From positions 2,418,001 through 2,482,000 of the forward strand of contig NZ_JAUTAL010000001.1 of the NCBI RefSeq assembly GCF_030818575.1: a DNA stretch of 64,000 bases, given 5' to 3'. Shown here one piece after another: positions 50,496 to 58,967 of the stretch. Numbering within the stretch: the first letter of the stretch is position 1; each line of letters begins with the position of its first letter. Position numbers and translations under genes: made by a program. The DNA is from Chryseobacterium camelliae (GTDB taxonomy: Bacteria; Bacteroidota; Bacteroidia; Flavobacteriales; Weeksellaceae). The notes beneath the pieces were generated by a model that was not told the origin of the DNA, made no database searches, and worked only from the letters and a program-made list of their open reading frames with translations.

Positions 50496-51728
50496 ATGGA
50501 AAATTCAAAATCCCATGCCGTACAGACCACAGCAATAGTCTACCCTATTCTGTTTATGATCAGTTTCTCGCATTTCCTGAATGACCTTATCCAATCTACC
50601 ATCCCTTCACTGTATCCTATCCTGAAGGGTGAATTCCGTTTGTCATTTGCTCAGATTGGGATGATCACTCTGGTATTTCAGCTTACGGCATCTATCTTTC
50701 AGCCTTTCGTTGGTTATTATACAGACAAAAAGCCCAATCCGAGATCACTGGCGATTGGTATGGGTTTGTCGATGGCCGGATTGCTGCTGTTGGCGGCAGC
50801 ACATCAGTATTACGTTATTCTCATTTCGGTTGCACTTATCGGGATGGGCTCATCAGTATTTCATCCGGAGGCATCCAGGGTTGCCCAGTTAGCATCAGGC
50901 GGACAGAAAGGGCTTGCTCAATCGATCTTTCAGGTAGGCGGAAATTCTGGAAGTGCAATAGGACCTCTGCTCGTTGCTCTGATTGTCCTTCCTTTAGGTC
51001 AGGGTTATGTAGGCCTGTTTGCTGTAGCTGCACTGATTGGTATTATTGTATTATGGAGGATCGGAAACTGGTATGCTGAAAGGCTATCCTTTAAGAAGAA
51101 AGTTTCACATTCAGATACTGTGATCACTGTTCAGTTGTCACGAAGAAAAATCATGTTTTCCATCAGCGTCCTTCTCGCTCTTGTATTTTCGAAATACATT
51201 TACCTGGCTTCCATGACGAATTACTTTACGTTCTTCCTCATTGATAAATTCCATGTTTCAGTGCAGGATTCCCAGCTGTACCTGTTTATGTTCCTGGCTT
51301 CGGTGGCGGTAGGCACATTATTGGGAGGAAGACTGGGCGACCGCTACGGAAGGAAGAAAATCATCTGGATTTCCATCCTGGGAGCAGCTCCTTTCACACT
51401 TTGCCTCCCTTACCTGAGTTTATTCTGGACAGTAGCTTTTGCTGTATTAATAGGACTCATCATTGCTTCCGCATTTTCGGCGATTCTGGTGTTTGCCACA
51501 GATCTGCTGCCTAACAAAATCGGATTGGTTGCAGGACTTTTCTTCGGATTCATGTTCGGTATGGGAGGTATCGGCTCTGCTGTACTGGGAGCCATTGCAG
51601 ATGATACCAGCATTGAATATGTCTTTAAAATATGTGCCTTTTTACCTCTGATGGGCATCATTACGGCATTCCTGCCCAATATAAAGGGAAATAAAATAAC
51701 CGCCGGAACAAATACTCAGTCGGAATAA
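50496..51728 (+). CDS. MFS transporter, fosmidomycin-resistance (Fsr)-like
   Basis: About 410 residues and 12 membrane segments, from ATG 50496 (MENSKSH). The first helix region FSHFLNDLIQSTIPSLYPIL and the loop GYYTDKKPNPRS match the Fsr branch of the major facilitator superfamily. The mid-protein GGRLGDRYGRKKIIW loop is the repeated MFS motif A. It most likely exports a drug or metabolite by proton antiport. It lies 51 nt downstream of gntR with a matching operator in front, so it is a probable target of that regulator. Confidence 0.88.
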   Translation: MENSKSHAVQTTAIVYPILFMISFSHFLNDLIQSTIPSLYPILKGEFRLSFAQIGMITLVFQLTASIFQPFVGYYTDKKPNPRSLAIGMGLSMAGLLLLAAAHQYYVILISVALIGMGSSVFHPEASRVAQLASGGQKGLAQSIFQVGGNSGSAIGPLLVALIVLPLGQGYVGLFAVAALIGIIVLWRIGNWYAERLSFKKKVSHSDTVITVQLSRRKIMFSISVLLALVFSKYIYLASMTNYFTFFLIDKFHVSVQDSQLYLFMFLASVAVGTLLGGRLGDRYGRKKIIWISILGAAPFTLCLPYLSLFWTVAFAVLIGLIIASAFSAILVFATDLLPNKIGLVAGLFFGFMFGMGGIGSAVLGAIADDTSIEYVFKICAFLPLMGIITAFLPNIKGNKITAGTNTQSE

Positions 51729-51765
51729 ATCTCTAATCTCCCTACCCTAACCCTTAGCCAGACAA

Positions 51766-52158
51766 ATGATCAATTATAAAGATTTAATTAAAGACAGTTT
51801 TAAAGCCGTGGTTGAAGATTTACATTACAGCCAGGCTACGGTTGACCAGTATTTCAGCAAGAATTACAGACAGTACGTCGATGGAAAGGAACTTGATTAC
51901 GAACGGTTCTGCAGGCATATGAGAATCCAGAAACAGTCCATTAAAGGCATCTCAATAGATTTCAAAACGATTGTCCAGGAAAATCATATCGTCTTTACCC
52001 GTCATATCGTCAATATAACAACTGTTGAGAACAGGACTGCGGTAATTCAGGTGATCGCTGAGTTTCATATTGAAGATAATAAGATTCAGTACTGTAACGA
52101 ACTGACCCATATGATCAGCGGGGATCAGCGGGAGCGCGATATTGGCTCACGCCAGTAA
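51766..52158 (+). CDS. SnoaL-like / NTF2-fold protein
   Basis: A 130-residue soluble protein. An N-terminal helix with KDLIKDSFKAVVEDLHYS leads to strands and the segment YGKELDYERF-like VDGKELDYERFCRHM, then VFTRHIVNITTVENRTAVIQ (20 residues) and a final strand-rich part, in the order of the NTF2/SnoaL-like cone fold. Such proteins can be small-molecule isomerases or hydrolases, or have no known activity. It follows the MFS gene by 37 nt and may be in the same GntR-controlled transcript. Confidence 0.72.
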   Translation: MINYKDLIKDSFKAVVEDLHYSQATVDQYFSKNYRQYVDGKELDYERFCRHMRIQKQSIKGISIDFKTIVQENHIVFTRHIVNITTVENRTAVIQVIAEFHIEDNKIQYCNELTHMISGDQRERDIGSRQ

Positions 52159-52245
52159 TATGGACCATGCAGCAGGAACATCATTTTTTAAAGTTGTACA
52201 GCAGTAATGGCTAATGAAATTTTCTTCGCAAACAACCAAAAATAT

Positions 52246-52253
52246 TATATTTG
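52246..52253 (+). promoter_or_regulatory. -7 promoter element (TATATTTG) of the glyoxalase-like gene
   Basis: Exact match, 22 nt before ATG 52276, inside the longer ORF; it decides the start. Confidence 0.5.
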
Positions 52254-52275
52254 TTATACCAAATCAAATTCAAAT

Positions 52276-52653
52276 ATGAAAGCACGGTTGTCTGATGTGA
52301 TATTGTATGTACGGGATGTCGATCATTTAAAAAAATTCTATACGAATCATTTCGGCCTTGAGGTTATAGAGGAAGATCCTGTATGGGCATTGCTGAATGC
52401 CGGGAATATTTCTATCGGGCTACACAAAATGGGTGAACAATACCTGCAGCCATTACCTTCCGGTCATCAGTTTGACAACAATACCAAAATCGTTTTCGAA
52501 ATCGATCAGGATATCCAGGCAGCGAGAGCCGAAATGATCTCTAATGGGATCAATATGAGGGAAATCAAGACCTTTGATTCCTATGATTTCTGGCTCTGCG
52601 ACGGTAGCGATCCGGAAGGCAATGTTTTTCAGCTGAAAAGCAGGAAAAAATGA
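52276..52653 (+). CDS. VOC-superfamily (glyoxalase/bleomycin-resistance-like) protein
   Basis: A 125-residue single VOC domain from ATG 52276 (MKARLSDVILYVRD). The paired beta-alpha-beta-beta-beta units are clear: the first has LSDVILYVRDVDHLKKFYTN, the second KIVFEIDQDIQAARAEMISN. The end, SDPEGNVFQLKSRKK, is the typical D-P-E/D-G-N-x-F strand that supplies a metal ligand (Glu or Gln). Enzymes of this group use a metal to act on small molecules such as glutathione adducts or bind drugs. Substrate unknown. Confidence 0.85.
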   Translation: MKARLSDVILYVRDVDHLKKFYTNHFGLEVIEEDPVWALLNAGNISIGLHKMGEQYLQPLPSGHQFDNNTKIVFEIDQDIQAARAEMISNGINMREIKTFDSYDFWLCDGSDPEGNVFQLKSRKK

Positions 52654-52769
52654 GCAGCTCCGATATCATAATCAGCCGAATCTATTCCTATAATCATTTC
52701 ATGGGTACTCTATGATCTCAATAGAGTTCAAGCTTAGAATTTATCAAAAACCAATCAAAATTATACACA

Positions 52770-53768
52770 ATGAAAAACACAGCACTTGTATTAGCCCTGG
52801 CCATCGCGGTCCTCTCCTGCAATCAGAAGTCAAAGGAAAAAACAGATGCAACCAGCCAAACAGAAATGCAGGCGTCTGAACAAAAGCCGCAAAGTGACAG
52901 CACGGCTGCATTTGACATTGAAAAAATCCCTTACTCCAATGCCGACCTGGGTACTTTTCCTTTTTTCACGCTGCCTAAAGGGCTGAAAGAAATGAACAAA
53001 CCTTTACAAAAAGATTTCGATGTATGCTTTTTCCCGATCAACGGCGTGATGAAGCCTTTTGAAGGGAAGTTGTACAAAACCTTTGTGCAGGCTGATGAAG
53101 GGACTCAGTTTTCGCAGCGCTACTTTGAAAAAAGCATGGAAGATTACCTGAAGTCCATAGGAGCAGTGAAAGTTTTTGACGGAACCATTACCAAAGAAGA
53201 ATATGACCGGTACCATGAACAGGATCCTAATAAAGGCGGTGAAGGAGACATTGGCTATGACGGCGAGCAGATCAAGGTGTATGTGATACGCAGCAAAGAC
53301 CAGGGCAATATCTTTGTCCAATATTCTGCTACTAATGCTTCGGGAAAACTTAATATCTTACAGGAAAAAGGGTTTAAGCAGACCATGAGTAAGATTACGG
53401 CAGATGACATCGTAAAAGACCTGGCTGAAAAAGGAAAGTCCATCCTGTACATTAATTTCGATACAGATAAATCAAGCATTACAGCTGATGGCAAAGATGT
53501 CGTGAGCCAGATTGCAGAAGCCCTGAAGAAAGACAGCAATTTAAATATTTCCATCGAAGGGCATACAGACAATACCGGAGATGCGGCACATAACAAAAAG
53601 CTGTCTAATGACCGCGCTAATGCTGTTATGGCAGCCCTGATCAGTCAAGGCATATCAAAATCACGTCTATCGGCCAAAGGTTTTGGTGCTGAACGTCCGT
53701 TGGTAGCGAATGACTCCGAAGACAATAAGGCGAAAAACCGCCGTGTCGAACTGGTTAAAATTAAATAA
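52770..53768 (+). CDS. OmpA-family lipoprotein
   Basis: A 332-residue lipoprotein with lipobox (VLSC) and a low-complexity Ser/Thr/Gln/Glu linker (about 20-48). A middle domain of unknown family (about 50-205) begins with KIPYSNADLGTFPFFTLPKG (20 residues), and an OmpA-like peptidoglycan-binding domain (about 215-332) follows, with NISIEGHTDNTGDAAHNKKL (20 residues) and the closing NRRVEL. It should link the outer membrane to peptidoglycan. It stands alone, with a strong terminator downstream. Confidence 0.9.
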   Translation: MKNTALVLALAIAVLSCNQKSKEKTDATSQTEMQASEQKPQSDSTAAFDIEKIPYSNADLGTFPFFTLPKGLKEMNKPLQKDFDVCFFPINGVMKPFEGKLYKTFVQADEGTQFSQRYFEKSMEDYLKSIGAVKVFDGTITKEEYDRYHEQDPNKGGEGDIGYDGEQIKVYVIRSKDQGNIFVQYSATNASGKLNILQEKGFKQTMSKITADDIVKDLAEKGKSILYINFDTDKSSITADGKDVVSQIAEALKKDSNLNISIEGHTDNTGDAAHNKKLSNDRANAVMAALISQGISKSRLSAKGFGAERPLVANDSEDNKAKNRRVELVKIK

Positions 53769-53789
53769 TCTAATCATTATAAAAAATAA

Positions 53790-53824
53790 AAAGCCGTTCC
53801 GCTTCTCAAACCGGAGCGGCTTTC
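53790..53824 (+). terminator. Terminator of the OmpA lipoprotein gene
   Basis: A 12-bp stem AAAGCCGTTCCG / CGGAGCGGCTTT (one G-T pair) with a 10-nt loop, 21 nt past the stop. Confidence 0.82.
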
Positions 53825-53957
53825 ATTTAAGATCATATTTTTGCGGCCAATGAAATCTTTTATTGGATGCGGGAGCCGTCTGCATGAAAAATGGTGTTGT
53901 TCATCCTTAATTCAATCCTTCTGTATTATTTACCGGAATTTATCCCTTCATAATCTG

Positions 53958-53965
53958 TAGTTTTG
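53958..53965 (+). promoter_or_regulatory. -7 promoter element (TAGTTTTG) of the LytS-like kinase gene
   Basis: Matches TAnnTTTG and ends 4 nt before ATG 53970, so the message would be leaderless or nearly so. Confidence 0.45.
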
Positions 53966-53969
53966 TACT

Positions 53970-55022
53970 ATGGAAAAGGCACAAAAAGATCATTCACTTT
54001 CGGTGATAGGCTACCAGGCAGTATTCTGGACGGCTCTTTTCTTTTTCGGACTGGCCCAGGCTTACAGCCATAACGGAGATGAAAGTCTAAAGGAAATTAT
54101 CCTTTATAATCTGTGTCATCTGCTGTTTGAAATCGTCACGGCCAATATGATATACTACTTTCTTGTCCGTCATTTTTTTGACCGTAAACGATACGTACTG
54201 TTTATCATCAATACACTTATCGCCGTTTACCTTTTCTCTGTCCTCAATCGCATTTTCATTGTTTATGCTGCTGAACCTTTTTTCTCGTCCGAGCCTCAGG
54301 ATAGTCTGGGAGCAATCATAACCGATCTCAATTACCTGCTGACTCATTATGCCTTCCCGATAATCACAATATCGTTTATTTTCATCTGTTTCATGCATAT
54401 CCTGCGATATAAAAATGAAAAACAGGACCGTATACGGTTACAGAAAGAAAAAGCAGAACTTGAGCTGAAGGTTTTGAAATCCAGCCTGAACCCTCATTTT
54501 CTGTTCAACACGCTTAATAATATCTATTCCCTTTCTCTTAACCACCCCGAAGATACTCCTGAATCAATTGCCGGTCTGGCTGACATTTTTGATTATGTGA
54601 TTTACAAAGGACCGCAAAAATTAATCAGGATTACCGATGAAATGGCAGTCATTGAGCGTTACATGGAACTGGAAAAACTCCGTTATGGCAGCAATTTTCA
54701 CATTGAAAAGGCTGTTAATGTGTCCACTGAAAATATGATCCCTCCTCTACTGTACCTTTCGCTGGTTGAAAATGCATTCAAACATGGCGGTAACGCAAAA
54801 GGCGGCCTTAACATCTCGCTGGAGCTGCATGCAGATGAGATGGAGTCAGTACTCAGGGTTCAAAACAGCTGCTTCGGGGAGAGACATGATACTGAAGCGG
54901 GAATAGGACTGAAAAATATTGAAGAGCAGTTGAAGCTGTATTATCAGAATAATTTTCAACTGAATATCCGTGAAGATCCAAAATACTTTAGTGTAGAAAT
55001 GATAACCCCTGCCAAATTATGA
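53970..55022 (+). CDS. LytS/YehU-type sensor histidine kinase
   Basis: A 350-residue kinase. Four hydrophobic segments (about 15-30, 42-66, 76-100, 125-146) form the sensor. A coiled region leads to the His_kinase domain, with phospho-acceptor H176 in SSLNPHFLFNTLN. The ATP-binding part has the N box SLVENAFKHG and the G box GIGLKNIEEQL. It phosphorylates the LytTR regulator encoded next, with which it overlaps by 4 nt (ATGA). The signal is not evident; family members in Bacteroidota often sense membrane or cell-wall state. Confidence 0.92.
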   Translation: MEKAQKDHSLSVIGYQAVFWTALFFFGLAQAYSHNGDESLKEIILYNLCHLLFEIVTANMIYYFLVRHFFDRKRYVLFIINTLIAVYLFSVLNRIFIVYAAEPFFSSEPQDSLGAIITDLNYLLTHYAFPIITISFIFICFMHILRYKNEKQDRIRLQKEKAELELKVLKSSLNPHFLFNTLNNIYSLSLNHPEDTPESIAGLADIFDYVIYKGPQKLIRITDEMAVIERYMELEKLRYGSNFHIEKAVNVSTENMIPPLLYLSLVENAFKHGGNAKGGLNISLELHADEMESVLRVQNSCFGERHDTEAGIGLKNIEEQLKLYYQNNFQLNIREDPKYFSVEMITPAKL

Positions 55023-55708
55023 TTACCTGCATCATCGTCGATGACGAACCCCTGGCTATCGAACTACTGGAAAACCATATCAGAAAAATAGAAAAGCTTC
55101 AGCTTGTCGGGAAAGCCAGGAATGCAATAGAAGCACATGCAATTCTCCAGCAACAGGATGTAGACCTGATATTTTTGGACATCCAGATGCCTCACCTAAG
55201 CGGGATCGACCTGATGAAATCGCTGGCTGTGAAACCGAAGGTGATTTTCACCACCGCTTTCAGAGAATTTGCTGTTGAAGGGTTCGAGCTTGAAGCGGTT
55301 GACTATATTCTTAAACCGATCACTTTTGAACGGTTTTTCAGGGCTGTTGACAAAGTAGCAAGAAATACAGTCATTGAAAAACCTGAGAGTGCGATCATGA
55401 TCAGAGCCGACGGGATCAACAGAAAGATCAGAACGGATGATATTATATTCATCGAAAGTCAGGGTAATGATGTGAAATTATGCCTGAACCATACGGTTTA
55501 CCTGACTAAATATACGATTACGGATTTAACAGAACGGCTTTCAGAGAACGGTTTTATAAGGATCCACCGTTCGTTTTTGTTTAATCCGAAGTATGTTACC
55601 GGCTACACCAATTCTGAAATTGTAATGGGTAATTGTACAATTCCTGTAGGGAGGAATTATAGAGAGAAATTCAACGCATTTGTTACAACATATTCTAAAG
55701 CAAAGTAA
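55019..55708 (+). CDS. LytTR-family response regulator
   Basis: A 229-residue regulator. The receiver domain (about 1-115) has the acidic pocket VDDE, phosphorylation site D54 in LIFLDIQMPHLSG, and the conserved Thr and Lys (FTTAF, YILKPI). A LytTR DNA-binding domain (about 130-229) carries the signature IFIESQGNDVKL and FIRIHRSFLFNPKYV. It forms a classic two-component pair with the overlapping kinase gene. Targets are unknown; no downstream gene on the same strand follows closely. Confidence 0.93.
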   Translation: MITCIIVDDEPLAIELLENHIRKIEKLQLVGKARNAIEAHAILQQQDVDLIFLDIQMPHLSGIDLMKSLAVKPKVIFTTAFREFAVEGFELEAVDYILKPITFERFFRAVDKVARNTVIEKPESAIMIRADGINRKIRTDDIIFIESQGNDVKLCLNHTVYLTKYTITDLTERLSENGFIRIHRSFLFNPKYVTGYTNSEIVMGNCTIPVGRNYREKFNAFVTTYSKAK

Positions 55709-55771
55709 AGCATAGCGGTCGGAAACTATAAGCCTGATGATTTTCTGATATAGGAATCTAATATCTGATGG

Positions 55772-56308
55772 TTATCTTTTTAATTTCCAGAAACGGTAAT
55801 AGTCCTTCAGTTCCCGGAACGAATTTAAATATAGCAACCGGACGTTAGTGTTTGCTATCAGTTCTCTGTATTTCCCTCGGTTTTTAGGCGCCCTGAATAT
55901 TATATACCGGATCAGCGAGAAGCTAAACTGTCGGGTTGCACCTTCAAGATTTCCCGGCCGCGAATCTGAATTTTTAAATGAACGAATAATATACCGCAAT
56001 ACAGAACCGGTCACTTTAAAATCCAGCCATATAACTGCTGTAGCAGCACCAAACCGCTCCTGCATTAAAAAACTGTAGTTTCCCTCAATGATCCATACAT
56101 TGTTTTCTGACAGAAACCGGTCATGCTCTTTCTTGAACAGGATTCGATCCCTGGGTTCCCAATCGGTTCCCGGCAGGTGCGCCAACTGATCAAGATGGCA
56201 TACCTCAGCCTGTAATTTTTCTGCCAATGCTTTTGCCAGGGTAGATTTTCCTCCTGAACTGGGACCGATGATACAGATTCTTGTTCCTAAATGCTCTAAC
56301 GATATCAT
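55772..56308 (-). CDS. P-loop kinase-like protein (DNA topology modulation / FlaR-like)
   Basis: A 178-residue small P-loop protein. Walker A is IIGPSSGGKSTLAKALAEKL (20 residues). Then come the HLDQLAHLPGTDWEPRDR segment and WIIEGNYSFL, a pattern seen in adenylate kinase-like proteins annotated as FlaR or 'DNA topology modulation' ATPases. The C-terminal part is basic. It is cytosolic and transcribed alone, converging on the LytTR gene with 63 nt between. The name is from pattern recall; the real substrate is unknown. Confidence 0.78.
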   Translation of the reverse strand: MISLEHLGTRICIIGPSSGGKSTLAKALAEKLQAEVCHLDQLAHLPGTDWEPRDRILFKKEHDRFLSENNVWIIEGNYSFLMQERFGAATAVIWLDFKVTGSVLRYIIRSFKNSDSRPGNLEGATRQFSFSLIRYIIFRAPKNRGKYRELIANTNVRLLYLNSFRELKDYYRFWKLKR

Positions 56309-56625
56309 TTGAATAGGTTTTCAGATGGAATAAATAAGCTGATCATGAATATATCAGATGTAAAGATACTTAAGTTATGCTGTGCTGATATCGAATTTGA
56401 ATCAAAATTTAAAACCAATAATATTTAATTTACTCACTACAAAAGTTTTCACTCAACTGAACTGAACTTCATTTTTTTTAGCCTCAATGTAATTATTTTA
56501 TATTTTAAATCATAAAATAGAATTTGATGCTAAAAATATTTTAAATCGATATAAATCATACATTGGAATGCTGCTTGCTACTATCTTCGGATATTACTAC
56601 CAACAACACCAAATTATATAGACGT
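56309..56625. other. 317-nt divergent intergenic region, nothing definite seen
   Basis: AT-rich gap between the P-loop kinase-like gene and the SDR gene. Near its right end are TTG (56564-56566) and TATCTTCG (56583-56590), 16 nt apart, a weak promoter candidate for the SDR gene. No ORF, hairpin or RNA gene is evident. Confidence 0.6.
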
Positions 56626-57630
56626 ATGGAAAAGCAAATTACCAGAAGAAATGCCATTGGCAAGTTAGCTACTACCCTGGCCTTTGCAGCAGTTGCTCCG
56701 GCAGCGATGGCCCAATCTAGTAAAACTACCCCTAAAAACGGTTCAGGACCCGGACTTACCGATCCTACCACTAAATATCCAAGACCGCCATTTAAGAAGC
56801 AGCCGCAGCCGTTTCCTGGCCTTGGGAGCAAAATGACTCCCGTACCCGATCATGGTGAAGAAAGCTATGTAGGATCAGGAAGGCTTATGGGAAGAAAAGC
56901 CCTGGTTACCGGAGGCGATTCGGGAATTGGAAGAGCTGCAGCTATTGCCTACGCCCGTGAAGGAGCCGATGTTGCCATCAATTACCTTCCGGAAGAAGAA
57001 TCCGATGCACGTGAAGTCGTAGCATTAATCCAGAAGGCCGGCCGTAAGGCGGTCGCAATTCCGGGAGACATCCGTAATGAAGCCTTCTGTGCACAATTGA
57101 TTGCCCAGACCGTACAGCAGCTCGGAGGGTTGGATATCCTGGTTAACAACGCAGGTTACCAGCAAAGCCATGATTCTATCCTTGATATCAGTACTGAGGA
57201 ATTCGACAGGACCATGAAGACGAATATTTATGCTCCATTCTGGATTACCAAGGCTGCATTGCCCCATCTGAAACCGGGTTCATGCATCATCGGGACTTCA
57301 TCTGTCCAGGCCTATGACCCGTCGGAAAACTTATATGATTATGCCCAAACAAAAGCGGCAACCACCAGTTATGTAAAGTCTCTGGCCAAACAGCTCGGAC
57401 CAAAAGGCATCCGTGTCAACGGCGTAGCACCCGGACCAGTCTGGACTCCGCTTCAGGTCTGCGGCGGTCAAACCCAGGACAATGTACAGGTTTTCGGGAA
57501 AGACACTCCTCTGGGCAGACCCGGACAACCTGCCGAATTAGCCTCTATATTTGTCCAGCTTGCTGCTTCGGATGCAAGTTATGCTACAGGACAGGTTTAT
57601 GGTGCTGCGGGAGGCGGTGGACAGCCTTAG
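56626..57630 (+). CDS. SDR-family oxidoreductase with Tat-like signal
   Basis: A 334-residue protein from ATG 56626 (MEKQITRRNAIG). The first 30 residues have a twin-arginine-like motif TRRNAIGKLA, a hydrophobic stretch and an AMAQ cleavage site, so it may be exported folded with cofactor through Tat. A Pro-rich segment (about 40-75) precedes the SDR domain: nucleotide-binding GGDSGIGRAAA, NNAG, the Ser of GTSSVQAY and YDYAQTKAA (catalytic Tyr and Lys). The order and the YPRPPFKKQPQPFPGLGSKM stretch (20 residues) fit YghA-like glutathione-independent dehydrogenases. Substrate unknown. Confidence 0.88.
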   Translation: MEKQITRRNAIGKLATTLAFAAVAPAAMAQSSKTTPKNGSGPGLTDPTTKYPRPPFKKQPQPFPGLGSKMTPVPDHGEESYVGSGRLMGRKALVTGGDSGIGRAAAIAYAREGADVAINYLPEEESDAREVVALIQKAGRKAVAIPGDIRNEAFCAQLIAQTVQQLGGLDILVNNAGYQQSHDSILDISTEEFDRTMKTNIYAPFWITKAALPHLKPGSCIIGTSSVQAYDPSENLYDYAQTKAATTSYVKSLAKQLGPKGIRVNGVAPGPVWTPLQVCGGQTQDNVQVFGKDTPLGRPGQPAELASIFVQLAASDASYATGQVYGAAGGGGQP

Positions 57631-57652
57631 CCTTATTGGATATTTATAAACA

Positions 57653-57687
57653 AACAGGCGACTCTTTAGTGGAGCCGCCTGTTTTTT
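57653..57687 (+). terminator. Terminator of the SDR gene
   Basis: Stem AACAGGCG-a-CTC / GAG-c-CGCCTGTT (one mismatch) and T6, 23 nt past the stop. Confidence 0.85.
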
Positions 57688-57836
57688 GAATATAATTGCA
57701 AATGATTTACTCTTGGATAATATGTATTTTAATACAGTCCATTTGAATGTATTAGTAAAAGAATACTTTTAATTTTCCCTCGCCAACGTTTAAATATAAG
57801 TTTTTATACTTAAAACGTATGATAAACAAAACTTAG

Positions 57837-58380
57837 TCAATGAGTTGGTTTTATTTTTATTGTTTTAAATATTTTTAAAAATGTATTTTTATTCTCTTCA
57901 TTTAAGTCATTGCTTATGATGACAAATTTGTTCTTATCAACATCCACACTGTCAAAATAAATCCCAATTAATCCTTTGTCAGATTTCTTCGGAAGCATTA
58001 CTTGAGCAACATTTTTATTGATCGTATCATAATAATAATAGTTATCATTGAAAATACCGTTTTTATAATCCTGTTCTAAATATTTAGAATAATAAATTTT
58101 AGCACCCCTCGAACTAACCTTATTATAAACTTCTTTTTCTTCAGTAACTGAATAATCTTCTACAAAAGGTTTATAATAAGAACCATAATAAATAGATCCA
58201 ATTTTTCTTTCATGAAAAATAATATCATAGATATCTGTATCTATACTCTTGACTTTGTTCAATACAAAATCTGCCGGGATATCAAAACTTACATTTCTAA
58301 TGTTCTTTTTTTATTGAACCACTACCATCACATGAATAGAGAAAAACTAAAATAACTACGGAAAAAAATTTATATAACAT
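57837..58380 (-). pseudogene. Lipoprotein next to an orphan Rhs tip (likely immunity protein), frameshifted in a poly-A tract
   Basis: Reading from ATG 58380 gives a signal peptide and lipobox (FLYSC), then SGSIKKEH and a stop. Removing one A from the A7 tract (complement of 58306-58312) joins this to KKNIRNVSFDIPADFVLNKV and continues to stop 57837, making a lipoprotein of about 180 residues rich in Tyr and Asn. It begins 3 nt after the orphan Rhs tip gene, the usual place for the cognate immunity gene. The homopolymer suggests slippage (phase variation) or a sequencing error. No family is recognised. Confidence 0.65.
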
Positions 58381-58383
58381 AGT

Positions 58384-58866
58384 TTATCTGGTATTTTTCG
58401 CGTTAAAATTTCGAACAGCTTTTTTTAATTCAGATGATCTTCTGAAGTTGGGATTATACTTTGAAGCTTTATAAACTTCTCCTTCTTTAGCATTCATAGG
58501 AGCCATTGCTGCCTGTGCTTTTTGCTGTGTCGTTATATTAGGAATCGGAATTCCAATACCTCTATAAGCTCTTCCATTTGCTCTAGAAGCTGTTTGCTTA
58601 CCATTTGGATCAATTAAATTGATAGGATTTTGATAAGTATAAACATAAGGATTTAAATTCCCATAGTTATAAACGCTGCCATTACGTTCACCATCACCAT
58701 AGAACTGACTTTGTAGTACAGGATCATATACCGCCAGCGGATCAACCCCATACCAAATACTCAACCTAGGAGTATAATACCTCGCGCCATAGTAATAAAG
58801 AGCGGTTTCGCTGTCTAATTCTTTCGCATTAAACCTATACTGGTTGCTGTATTTTCCGGCTACCTG
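58384..58866 (-). pseudogene. Orphan Rhs cassette 3: core fragment plus unknown tip
   Basis: An open frame of 161 codons that begins right after a TAG. It opens with QVAGKYSNQYRFNAKELDSE (20 residues), the middle of an Rhs core, with no ATG at its head. It continues with YYGARYYTPRLSIWYGVDPL (20 residues) and the pretoxin PINLIDPNGKQ. The remaining 65 residues form a tip (RAYRGIGIPIPN ... VRNFNAKNTR) that I cannot assign. A translation start could only be an internal TTG. Structurally it is a displaced, probably silent, toxin cassette with its putative immunity gene behind it. Confidence 0.75.
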
Positions 58867-58869
58867 CTA
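58601..58869. repeat. Rhs core repeat, copy 3
   Basis: DNA nearly identical in its middle (about 58781-58842) to 60208-60262 and 62880-62932. The similarity to copy 2 extends left through the pretoxin part. The right edge is abrupt at 58867-58869. Confidence 0.8.
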
Positions 58870-58879
58870 CTTAATTAAA

Positions 58880-58940
58880 ACTGATAGCACTTGTAATTGA
58901 TATTTATTGACCCCTTACAAGCCGTTTTTGAACTATCAGT
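58880..58940. repeat. Short inverted repeat at a cassette junction
   Basis: ACTGATAG (58880-58887) and CTATCAGT (58933-58940) flank a 45-nt stretch between the truncated Rhs core and the Imm7-like stop codon. It may be a terminator relic or the scar of an insertion. Confidence 0.4.
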
Positions 58941-58967
58941 AGTTAATAAATAATACCGTGATAAAAG

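Noticed and set aside
57003-57020. CACGTGAAG, resembling half of a parS site
   Set aside because: It has no matching second half and lies inside the SDR coding sequence.
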